DNA of 64,000 nt from Afipia sp. GTDB lineage: Bacteria; Pseudomonadota; Alphaproteobacteria; Rhizobiales; Xanthobacteraceae. The DNA lies in NCBI GenBank assembly GCA_030652315.1, contig JAUSAX010000072.1, forward strand, positions 1-64,000. Reading direction: 5' to 3'. The notes beneath the pieces are model-generated. The model made no database searches. It saw only the letters and a program-made list of their open reading frames with translations, and had not been told where the DNA came from. Of this stretch, positions 31,865 through 40,500 are shown piece by piece (the stretch's first letter is position 1; every line of letters begins with the position of its first letter). Position numbers and translations under genes: made by a program.

Positions 31865-33085
31865 TCAGTCTTTCGGACGTAGCTTTTCGACTTCCGCATC
31901 GCTCGGCAGGAAGTCCTCGCCCTTACGATACACAGAGTCGACCATCACGCCCTTGCCGTCCTTCAGCGCTGTTTTGCCGACATAGGCACCAAGCGTCGAT
32001 TGATGATCATTCTTGCGGAAGGTGATCTGACCGAACGGCGACGACATCGACAGGCCTTCCGCCGCCGCGATCATCTTTTCCGGATCGATCGAATTGGCCT
32101 TGATGAGAATCGCCGCCGCGGCCTTGATCGTCTGATAGCCGACGATGGAGCCCAGCCGCGGATAGTCGTTGAACTTGCCCTGATAGGCTTTCAGGAACGC
32201 ATCGTGCTCTGGCGTCTTAATGCTGTACCAGGGATATCCGGTTACAATCCAGCCCGACGGCGTTTCTTCCTTCAGCGGATCGAGATATTCCGGCTCGCCG
32301 GTAAGGAAACTCACCACCGACCGATCCTTGAACAGACCGCGCGTGTTGCCTTCGCGGACAAACTTCACGAGATCCGCCCCGAAGGTGACGTTAAGAATGG
32401 CTTCCGGATTGGAATTCGCGAGTGCCTGCACGATCGGGCCCGCATCGATCTTGCCCTGCGGCGGCCACTGCTCGTCAACCCACTGGATGTCAGGTCGCTT
32501 CTCCGACAGCAATTTCTTGAAAATGCCGACTGCGGACTGGCCGTACTCGTAGTTCGGCGCGATCGTTGCCCAGCGCTTCGCGGGCAGCTTGGCGGCCTCA
32601 TCGACCAGCATCGCCGCCTGCATATAGTTCGATGGACGCAGGCGGAAAGTATAGCGATTGCCCTTCGACCATGTGATCGCGTCGGTCAAAGGCTCGGCGG
32701 CGAGGAAAAACACCTTCTTCTGCTTGGCAAAGTCGCTGACCGCGAGCCCGATGTTGGACAGGAACGTGCCGGTCAGCATGACCACGTTCTCGTTCGAGAC
32801 CAGTTCGTTCGCCGCGGTCTGCGCATCGGCCGGTTTGCCGCTATCATCCTTGGACACGACAACCAACTTTTTGCCGTTGATACCGCCCGCCGCGTTGACC
32901 TCCTCGACTGCGAGTTGCCAGCCCTTGCGATACGGCTCGGTGAACGCCGGCAATAGCGAATAGCTGTTGATCTCGCCTATCTTGATTTCGCCGCTCTGCG
33001 CCATGGCGGACGTCGCCATGCTGCTGAGCATCACGCAGAGACTTGTGCCTAACAGACCTTTCAAAAGAAATTTGCGTCGTTGCAT
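31865..33085 (-). CDS. Liv-type solute-binding protein of the nic cluster
   Basis: 406 residues: signal peptide (MQRRKFLLKGLLGTSLCVMLSSMATSAMA) then a type-I periplasmic binding fold (IKIGEINSYSLLPAFTEPYRKGWQLAVEEVNAAGGINGKKL). GGAGG precedes the ATG. The family binds amino acids, amides and also many aromatic acids. Its operon context suggests nicotinate, 6-hydroxynicotinate or a related pyridine. It is 111 bases beyond the DUF1185 genes, the largest gap in the run, so an additional promoter may exist there. Confidence 0.88.
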   Translation of the reverse strand: MQRRKFLLKGLLGTSLCVMLSSMATSAMAQSGEIKIGEINSYSLLPAFTEPYRKGWQLAVEEVNAAGGINGKKLVVVSKDDSGKPADAQTAANELVSNENVVMLTGTFLSNIGLAVSDFAKQKKVFFLAAEPLTDAITWSKGNRYTFRLRPSNYMQAAMLVDEAAKLPAKRWATIAPNYEYGQSAVGIFKKLLSEKRPDIQWVDEQWPPQGKIDAGPIVQALANSNPEAILNVTFGADLVKFVREGNTRGLFKDRSVVSFLTGEPEYLDPLKEETPSGWIVTGYPWYSIKTPEHDAFLKAYQGKFNDYPRLGSIVGYQTIKAAAAILIKANSIDPEKMIAAAEGLSMSSPFGQITFRKNDHQSTLGAYVGKTALKDGKGVMVDSVYRKGEDFLPSDAEVEKLRPKD

Positions 33086-33196
33086 CCCAGACCTCCAATG
33101 TTGGCGAAGCGTCTGCTTCGCCGTGACATCCGTCCATCCCTTCCCTCACTCGGGGATAGTCCGGCAATTCCTCTCGCACGTTCAAGAATCAGACAG

Positions 33197-33781
33197 CTAC
33201 CGAAGGCCATCCTCACCCTTGATTTCTTCAATCGTCAGGCCGCCTACACGCGGCAGCGGACGCCCGCTATCGGTCACGGCAACCGCGACCATGATTTCGT
33301 TGGCGCGCGGCGCGTCGTTGATCTGCACCTCCATGCCGTCGAAATGACTGCGCACGAACGCCGCGTCCTTGTGACCCAATGGAATATCGAGCACCGTTCC
33401 CAGCCCGCCGCGCTTCTTGGAAGACGGGATCAACGCAGCACCCTTGCCCAGCACCTTGCGCACCGGCGCGCCCATTTTGGGATGCAAGATTGCTGCCGCA
33501 TGCTCGAGCTCGCCATTCTCGCCGACCGCCGCCGCCTTGCCGTAGCTTTGCGCCTTGCTGCCTTCGATGCCCAGTGCCGCGACCGCCCTGGCCGCAAGCA
33601 ACTCGCCCAATTCTTCGCCAATGGCGACAAGCGGCGCAAGATCATCGACAAACTTTCCGGCAAACGGATTGTCGATCACCGCGATCGCCGCCGCGCGGCG
33701 GGTCGGCGGCGAGACATCCCGTCCACCTTCCGTCAACGTTTCCTCGACAACGGTAACGATCTTGCGAATGACGGCACTCAT
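33197..33781 (-). CDS. DUF1185 (amino acid synthesis) family protein, copy B
   Basis: 194 residues. With the preceding gene it shows the family pattern EE-x-EGG...P-x-R-A-x-A-V-I-x-NPFAG, G-x-GKAA-x-GE-x-GELEHAAA and the terminal VGGL-x-IEEIKGEDGLR. The two proteins are paralogues, clearly alike over their full length, and both end in IKGEDGLR. Its start overlaps the stop of copy A by four bases. The Pfam name (AA_synth) is historical and no reaction is established to my knowledge. Here it travels with nicotinate-type catabolic genes. Confidence 0.8.
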   Translation of the reverse strand: MSAVIRKIVTVVEETLTEGGRDVSPPTRRAAAIAVIDNPFAGKFVDDLAPLVAIGEELGELLAARAVAALGIEGSKAQSYGKAAAVGENGELEHAAAILHPKMGAPVRKVLGKGAALIPSSKKRGGLGTVLDIPLGHKDAAFVRSHFDGMEVQINDAPRANEIMVAVAVTDSGRPLPRVGGLTIEEIKGEDGLR

Positions 33782-34362
33782 CGCAGTCCATCCTCTCCCT
33801 TGATCTCGCTGGCTTTGAGACCACCGACCCGGGCATGAATCCGCGAACCCGTGGTCATCACTAGTGCAAGAAGCAATTCATCTGCACGCGGGGCATCGGA
33901 GATTCCGACTTCCATGGCATCGAAGTGGGACCGCACATAAGACGCGTTGATGTGCGTCACCGGCACGTCAAGCCGGGCACCTGGACCGACAACCTTCTTG
34001 GCAGACGGCACGATGGCTTTTGCTTCGCCAAGAATTTCCCGCATCGCGTAGCCGCCGGGCACATGCCACAGCGCGCCGTGTTCAAGCTCACCGGCCGATC
34101 CGATGATCGCGCCCTTGCCATACCCCTGAACAGCAGCTGGATCACCACCGAGCGCCTTTAACAAGGAGCGAGCCATCGCGATGCCAAGCGGCGTGAGATC
34201 ATCCATGAATCCGGCGATATCTTCGACATACCGTCCGGCAAACGGATTACGGATCACACACAGGATAGCTCCGCGGCGTAACGGCCACGCCGCCGGCTTT
34301 CCACCTTCGTGGAAGATCTCTTCAATCAGAGTGACACGTTTGCGGATCGCGATCTCAAGCAT
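33778..34362 (-). CDS. DUF1185 (amino acid synthesis) family protein, copy A
   Basis: 194 residues, paralogous to the next gene and of identical length. Conserved features: IRKRVTLIEEIFHEGG, CVIRNPFAGRYVEDI, GYGKGAIIGSAGELEHGALWH, DAPRADELLLALVM. Its ATG overlaps the UPF0280 stop by eight bases, so it is tightly coupled to the reductase operon. Two equal-length tandem paralogues suggest a heteromer. Function unknown; a step after ring opening or a hydrolytic side step are possibilities only. Confidence 0.8.
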   Translation of the reverse strand: MLEIAIRKRVTLIEEIFHEGGKPAAWPLRRGAILCVIRNPFAGRYVEDIAGFMDDLTPLGIAMARSLLKALGGDPAAVQGYGKGAIIGSAGELEHGALWHVPGGYAMREILGEAKAIVPSAKKVVGPGARLDVPVTHINASYVRSHFDAMEVGISDAPRADELLLALVMTTGSRIHARVGGLKASEIKGEDGLR

Positions 34363-35263
34363 GCATCAGACTTTCGGTTCGGGCCGTCGGGCGCTGTAAC
34401 GGCGCAACACCATCGACGATCCTCAGAGCGACAACGCACGTCTCACCCTGCAGGCGAAGTGCCGCACCATCGATCAATCCGGCGGCGAGCAACAGGCGCG
34501 CGCAATGGGCACCGGCATCAAGCGCGAATGCAATGTCATCCGGCGATAGCCGACCAACGTCGCGCGTGACAAGGCGCGCGCCCAAATCGTTGTCTGGCTG
34601 GATGTCATTCGCTGGACGGCGGGCGACGGCGGGATGCCCCGGCAGATCGACCGAATTGGCGATAATGGTCGCGGCAGCATCCGCCTGCGCAGCGGTTCGC
34701 GCCAAAACCGTGACGGCGTCAGCAATACCGAGTGAGAAACTGCGCCCGCGCCATCCGCTGGTCGCGACACCACGTGTCGGATCGTTCGCCACAATAGCCG
34801 TCGCGCCGATCAAGGCCGGTGTATCGGGCCGGTCCACCAGACCGACTGTGAAATACTCGTCATTGGCAAGATGCAGCGCGATATCGCCGCCGTTGTTGAC
34901 ATAGGCGCGATCAAGATCGGCCGCTTGCGTCATTGCAGCGAGAATTTCCTCTGCAACGGAACCGGCGACCGCCGCCATCGGCGTGATAAAATGATCCTTA
35001 GCAAAGGGTGCGACCGCATCATGCATGCGGCGCGCGACGGCGCCATTCAAGAAGCAGACGTCAGGCCGCGCTGGCTTGCGCAGCTTCGGCAATTCTTCGC
35101 AAAGTTCGTCCAGAAGCCCGGTGAACCGACGAATTGCGGCCTCATACGCCGCGCGAACGCCCCCCCCTGCGCCACGCGCCTCCACAATCAGATCGATTGG
35201 ACCATCCTGCAGGTGAAGCCGCCTGCCGTCCGCCAGCCAGCCAATCTGCGGGAGCCGTGTCAT
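34355..35263 (-). CDS. UPF0280 (ApbE-like) protein, candidate flavinylation factor
   Basis: 302 residues of the UPF0280 family, related to the ApbE FMN-transferase superfamily. Visible: GPIDLIVEARG, HFITPMAAVAGSVAEEILAAM, RAYVNNGGDIALHL, GVATSGWRGRSFSLGIADAVTVLA. ATG 35263 overlaps the reductase stop (ATGA), implying coupled, near-equal synthesis. ApbE links FMN to a threonine of target proteins. From memory, the E. barkeri 6-hydroxynicotinate reductase contains covalently bound flavin, so this protein may attach it. That link is my inference; UPF0280 has no settled function. Confidence 0.82.
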   Translation of the reverse strand: MTRLPQIGWLADGRRLHLQDGPIDLIVEARGAGGGVRAAYEAAIRRFTGLLDELCEELPKLRKPARPDVCFLNGAVARRMHDAVAPFAKDHFITPMAAVAGSVAEEILAAMTQAADLDRAYVNNGGDIALHLANDEYFTVGLVDRPDTPALIGATAIVANDPTRGVATSGWRGRSFSLGIADAVTVLARTAAQADAAATIIANSVDLPGHPAVARRPANDIQPDNDLGARLVTRDVGRLSPDDIAFALDAGAHCARLLLAAGLIDGAALRLQGETCVVALRIVDGVAPLQRPTARTESLMHA

Positions 35264-36729
35264 GGGCGCGATCTCGGCTCTGAAGGTTGCCGGGGCAGTT
35301 GACGGATTTCTGTACTGTCCTTCAATGACGCCAATGGCCGCACGTGATCCATATGGCCGCCGAGTGCAGCATAGTCCGACAGCCGCAAGGTGAACTCGAT
35401 AGGCGCGACCAGCGCCGGCGTCGGCACATAGCCAAAAGCTCCTTCCGGCACCCGCGTGACATCGACCATGAAGGTGATGCCGCCGCCCGGCCACACATAA
35501 ACCGGCGCACCACCGCAGGTCACCGATGTCAGCGCATCCTTCACGGATCGCGTGAGCCGCACGGGATTGTCAGTGACGCCCGCCCTAAGCGACCCACCCG
35601 CACCGCCCATGAACAGCACCGTGCACAGGGCAGGTTCGCAGTTCTCCTGAATCCGCTCGACGGACAGCTTCAGGTCGACGGGCATTTCTTTCTCGATCGG
35701 CTTCAGCGCCTCGTCGAGCTCATAATAAGCGGCATGCTCGCCGGTGGTGCTGACCATCATCATCCGCATGCCGGGATGCGCTGTCTTGGGATCGAACGGA
35801 CCAAGCACGGAGAGCGGATCCGAGATGTTGGTCCCGCCCCATCCGGTGCCAGGCTCCGCGACCTGGAAATAACGTCCGGGCGTCGAGCGGCGGCCCTTCA
35901 TCTTGATACCGGTGTCGGGAATATCGAGGAGTTTTCCCGCCTGATGCTCAGACAGGACGCCTGTGATGTGATCGTCCACTACGACCACCTCGTCGACCTT
36001 GCCATGCCACTGCTTGGCGAACATGCCGATGGTCGCCGAGCCGCAGCCGACGCGCATGCGTTCTTCGGGAATGCCATTGACGATCGGTGGATAGCCGGCC
36101 TGTACCACCACGGTCGCACCGCCGTCGATGGTGAGTTCGACAGGTTTGCCGTTAGACAAATCCATCAGCGCGTCACAAGTGATGCGCCCCTCTTTCTTCG
36201 ATCCCCCGGTCAGATGATGCACGCCGCCGAGGGACAGCATCTGCGAACCATACTCTCCGGTCGTGACGTGCCCTACCGCCTCGCCCTGCACGCGCACCGT
36301 CGCGGTTTCAGGCCCGAGATAACGATCAGTGTCGATCTTCACCTTGACGCCGCAATAGCTGAAGATGCCTTCGGTCACCACGGTGACCATATCGACGCCG
36401 TCGATTTCCGATGACACAATGAACGGCGCTGGCTTGTAATCGGGATAGGTTGTGCCGGCGCCGATGGCCGTGACGAATACGCCGGACTCGTGGACGATCT
36501 TTCCGTCCCAGTCACCGCCAGCCTGAAACGGAACCAGTCGGCCGCCATGCGAAACCGTGCGCTCGAGCACGACATGCGGATCGACGCGTACCAGTTCGCC
36601 ATTGTTGTTGGCATAGCGATCGCACGCGCCTGCCGCGCCGGGCTTGATATAACACATCACCGGGCACGCGTCGCAGCGGATCTTGTCCGCGCTGCCGGAC
36701 GCTGTAACGGAGGTTGTCTCAGTCAGCAT
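35260..36729 (-). CDS. 6-hydroxynicotinate reductase-like Fe-S protein
   Basis: 489 residues. The N-terminus carries CDACPVMCYIKPGAAGACDRY (Cys 19, 22, 26, 36), a likely [4Fe-4S] site. The rest matches what I know of the 6-hydroxynicotinate reductase family (GAGTTYPDYKPAPFIV, GVHHLTGGSKKEGRITCDALM, MRVGCGSATIGMFA, TGWGGTNISDPL). The E. barkeri enzyme reduces 6-hydroxynicotinate to 1,4,5,6-tetrahydro-6-oxonicotinate with reduced ferredoxin (EC 1.3.7.1). A segment DALTSVT near residues 398-404 resembles, imperfectly, the ApbE target Dxx[ST][GS]A[ST]. ATG 36729 is preferred to the TTG two codons earlier. First gene of the long minus-strand run. Confidence 0.83.
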   Translation of the reverse strand: MLTETTSVTASGSADKIRCDACPVMCYIKPGAAGACDRYANNNGELVRVDPHVVLERTVSHGGRLVPFQAGGDWDGKIVHESGVFVTAIGAGTTYPDYKPAPFIVSSEIDGVDMVTVVTEGIFSYCGVKVKIDTDRYLGPETATVRVQGEAVGHVTTGEYGSQMLSLGGVHHLTGGSKKEGRITCDALMDLSNGKPVELTIDGGATVVVQAGYPPIVNGIPEERMRVGCGSATIGMFAKQWHGKVDEVVVVDDHITGVLSEHQAGKLLDIPDTGIKMKGRRSTPGRYFQVAEPGTGWGGTNISDPLSVLGPFDPKTAHPGMRMMMVSTTGEHAAYYELDEALKPIEKEMPVDLKLSVERIQENCEPALCTVLFMGGAGGSLRAGVTDNPVRLTRSVKDALTSVTCGGAPVYVWPGGGITFMVDVTRVPEGAFGYVPTPALVAPIEFTLRLSDYAALGGHMDHVRPLASLKDSTEIRQLPRQPSEPRSRP

Positions 36730-36818
36730 GACCAAACTCGCGCACGGGACGACGTAAACTGACGAGCGGCACTCAATGCCGCGAGGATAAAATTCAGTCA
36801 GTCCGCATTCGGCATTTT

Positions 36819-36862
36819 GTTCGTATACGAACGATGTTGCGCGCAGTCCCGAAAGCTGTCAA
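36819..36862 (-). promoter_or_regulatory. Promoter and operator of the hnr-like operon
   Basis: Reading the minus strand: TTGACA (36862-36857), 17 bases, CAACAT (36839-36834), then a perfect 14-bp palindrome GTTCGTATACGAAC (36832-36819) over the expected start of transcription. The -35 is consensus and the -10 weak. The palindrome shares TTYGTATACRAA with the sites at 26567 and 36989. Confidence 0.6.
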
Positions 36863-36983
36863 GCGCCGGCGCGCGCGAAAACCGGAACTGCCGGATAAAA
36901 ACTCAGTTGCCTGCTTTCCGTGTTCACAAATCGTGCAATGCATCATCGCGCGGGACACGCCCCACTATGGGCACATCATGCGC

Positions 36984-37011
36984 TTGCACGTTTGTATACA
37001 AACGGTATCGT
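36984..37011 (+). promoter_or_regulatory. Promoter and operator of nicAB
   Basis: TTGCAC (36984-36989), 16 bases, TATCGT (37006-37011), with a perfect 16-bp palindrome CGTTTGTATACAAACG (36989-37004) filling the spacer. A repressor here would exclude RNA polymerase. The nicA ATG follows 52 bases on. Confidence 0.62.
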
Positions 37012-37062
37012 CACAGTGAAGCATTCCCGACCTTTTGCAGCGCAGCAGATCGGACCGTGACG

Positions 37063-37551
37063 ATGAACGTGGTGCAGCAAGCGATCCGCCTGACGGTAAA
37101 CGGCAGGATCCATGATGTCGACGCCGCGCCAGACACACCCCTGCTTTATGTGTTGCGCAACGATCTTGAGTTGAACGGGCCAAAGTTCGGCTGCGGGCTC
37201 GGCGAATGCGGCGCATGCACCGTCATCATTGACGGTGTGGCGGCCCGCTCCTGCGTGATACCGGTAAGTGGCTGTGTGCAGCGAAACATACTGACGCTCG
37301 AAGGCCTCGGATCGCGCGACCATCCCGACCCCGTACAGGAAGCCTTCATCGAAGAGCAGGCCGCGCAATGCGGCTACTGCCTTAACGGCATGATCATGAC
37401 GACGAAGGCTCTGCTCACACACAACCCGCGCCCCTCGGAAACCGAAGTGCTGCAGGCCTTACGATACAATCTGTGCAGGTGTGGCGCACACCTCGAAATC
37501 CTTCGCGCAGTGATGCGGGCAGCTGGACATGCCATTGAGGAACGAGAGTAA
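37063..37551 (+). CDS. nicA: Nicotinate dehydrogenase small subunit (2x[2Fe-2S])
   Basis: 162 residues of the xanthine oxidase-type iron-sulfur subunit. The plant-type cluster is GCGLGECGACTV plus a further Cys (RSC), and the helical cluster is CGYCLNGM and CRCG. The length matches Pseudomonas putida NicA (157 residues). It transfers electrons from the molybdenum site of NicB to its haems. The stop overlaps the nicB start by one base (TAATG). I chose ATG 37063; an in-frame GTG two codons earlier is possible. Confidence 0.9.
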   Translation: MNVVQQAIRLTVNGRIHDVDAAPDTPLLYVLRNDLELNGPKFGCGLGECGACTVIIDGVAARSCVIPVSGCVQRNILTLEGLGSRDHPDPVQEAFIEEQAAQCGYCLNGMIMTTKALLTHNPRPSETEVLQALRYNLCRCGAHLEILRAVMRAAGHAIEERE

Positions 37552-40500
37552 TGGCGGCGGATTCCCAGCCGGATCGAGAGCATCTTCCCTCCGGATCGCT
37601 GTCCGTCGTTCGCCCGGCATCTTCCAGCAGCACTGGATCGGCTTTCGAGACCTTCATCAAGATCACCGCAACCGGAACGATCACGGCGTTCAATGGTCAT
37701 GTCGATCTCGGAACCGGCATCCGCACAGCGCTTGGGCAAATCGTCGCGGAAGAGCTCGACGTCTCGTTCGCGCGTGTCATCGTCGTACTTGGCGACACTT
37801 CGCTCGTTCCCAATCAAGGGGCGACTATCGCCAGCGAAACCATCCAGATCACTGCGGTGCCACTGCGTAAAGCGGCCGCGCAGGCGCGCCACTTTCTAAT
37901 CGCGCGCGCCGCGCAGAGGCTTGAGCTACCGGAAAGTGAACTGTCGGTAGAGGACGGTCTGATCCGGGGCCACGACAACCGCAGCATCAGCTACGGCGAA
38001 CTGATCGGAGATGAAACGATCCGGCTCGATCTCGCCGATGATGTCCCGGTCAAAGCAGTCGAATCCTACAAAATCGTCGGACAATCGACTCCGCGCGTCG
38101 ATCTCCCGGCCAAGGCAACCGGTGAACTGGTCTACGTACACGATGTGCGCGTACCGGGCATGCTGCATGGGCGTGTGGTGCGGCCGCCCTATGCGGGCGT
38201 CGATGCCGGAAATTTCGTCGGGACCAGCCTGATTGCCGTCGATGATACGTCCATTCGCGACATTCCCGGCATCGTATCGGTTGTGCAGATCGGCGACTTC
38301 GTCGGTGTCGTCGCCGAACGTGAGGAAAATGCGATCAAGGCGGCCGCCCAGCTCAAGGTAACGTGGAAGCCGACGCCGACACTGCCGAATCTCAAGGACA
38401 TCGAGAATGCACTGCGCGCCAATCCGAGTACGCCGCGCACATTGCTCGACAAGGGCGACGTGGATGCCGCCATTGCAGATGCTGCTAAGCCGATGCAGCG
38501 GACCTACATCTGGCCCTACCAGATGCACGGATCAATCGGACCTTCGTGTTCTGTGGCAGATGCTCAGGACGGATTCGCGCGGGTGTGGTCCGGCACGCAG
38601 AATCCACACATCCTGCGATCCGACCTCGCACTGCTTCTCGCACTGCCGGAATCCCAGATCGACGTAATCCGATTGGAGGCCGCTGGCTGTTATGGCCGCA
38701 ACTGTGCCGATGATGTCTCCGCCGACGCAGTGCTGCTGTCGCGCGCGGTCGGCAGGCCGGTGCGCGTACAGCTAACCCGTGAGCAGGAACACGCGTGGGA
38801 GCCCAAGGGCACCGCGCAGCTGATGGACGTGAACGGTGGCCTGAATGCCGATGGCAGCGTCGCGGGCTACGACTTCGCCACACGCTACCCGTCGAACGGA
38901 GCGCCAACGCTGGCGCTGCTGCTGACCGGAACCATTCCGCCCGTCCCCGCGGTCTTTGAGATGGGCGACCGCACCGCGATCCCGCCTTACGACTACGATG
39001 CGATGCGGGTAACCGCGCACGACATGCCACCAATCGTGCGGGCATCTTGGTTTCGTGGCGTCTCGGCATTACCCAACACGTTCGCGCACGAATCCTACAT
39101 CGATGAACTCGCGGCCGAAGCCGGCGTCGATCCGATTGAATATCGCCTGCGCTATCTGAAAGACCCGCGTGCAGTCGATCTGGTCAAGGCCGTCGCCAAG
39201 CGCGCCGATTGGACTCCTCGCCCGCTCTGGAAAGAGCAAGAAGCCGAGGGCAACGTCGTGCGTGGACGCGGCTTCGCTTATGCACTCTACGTCCACAGCA
39301 AATTTCCCGGCTACGGCGCCGCATGGTCTGCCTGGATTGCGGACGTTGCGGTCAACAAATCGACCGGCGATGTGAGCGTGACCCGCGTCGTTGCCGGGCA
39401 GGATTCCGGGATGATGATCAACCCGGACGGAGTGCGCCATCAGATCCACGGCAACGTCATCCAATCCACCAGCCGCGCCCTGATGGAAGAGGTCTCGTTC
39501 GATCGTGCAGCGGTGGCCAGCCGGGAATGGGGTGCCTACCCGATCATCACATTCCCGGACATTCCCAAGATCGATGTGTTGATGCTGCCACGGCAAGATC
39601 AGCCGCCACTCGGCGTCGGTGAATCAGCGTCGGTCCCGAGCGCCGCGGCTATCGCGAACGCAATTTTCGATGCAACCGGTGTGCGCTTCCGCGAGCCACC
39701 GTTCACACCCGAGCGCATTCTTTCGGGGCTGCGCGGCGACGCTCCCGCACCGCAGGCCTTGTTGCCGAAGACGAGCCTCAAACCGCAGGAACGAATCCCG
39801 GATACGCCAAGTCCATTTTTTAAGCGCCGCAGTACGTTCGCAGGTATCGCCGCAGTCTGCACAGCGGCTGTCGGCATCGCCGCAGCGATGCTGCCGTGGC
39901 GATCGATTGCGCCAATCGCGCGGCCGGATGTATCGACGTATTCTGCCGCGACCATTGCCCGCGGCCAGCAACTTGCGGCGCTCGGCAACTGCGTCGGCTG
40001 CCATACCGACATAAACGGGATCGCCAATGCGGGCGGGCGGGCGCTCGATACACCATTTGGCGTCGTCTACAGCACCAACATCACCCCCGATGTTGAGACC
40101 GGTATGGGGGCGTGGTCATATCCAGCGTTTGAGCGCTCGATGCGCGAAGGCATCCATCGCGACGGCCGGCATCTCTACCCGGCATTCCCCTACAATCATT
40201 TCGCCAAGACGACCGATGCCGACCTTCAGGCAATCTACGCCTATCTGATGGCGCAAGAGCCGGTGCACGCCGCCAACCGCGAGACCGCGCTGGCGTTCCC
40301 TTTCAGTCTTCGTCCGCTGCTGGCAGGCTGGAACGCGCTGTTTCACGAGCCGACCCTCTTCAAGGCAGATCCCGCGAAATCAACCGTCTGGAATCGCGGA
40401 GCTTATCTGGTCGAGAGTCTCGGCCATTGTGGAGCTTGCCATACACCAAGGAATGCATTGGGCGCGGAGAGAACAGCCAAGGCTTATCTGGCCGGCGGCG

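Larger units (their letters stand above)
36730..37062. promoter_or_regulatory. Divergent control region of hnr-like operon and nicAB
   Basis: No gene is supported in these 333 bases; the NicA frame is open upstream to 36817 but has no family similarity there. The region holds two perfect GTATAC-centred palindromes, one per promoter, about 170 bases apart. They could bind separately or be bridged by a repressor. Confidence 0.6.
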
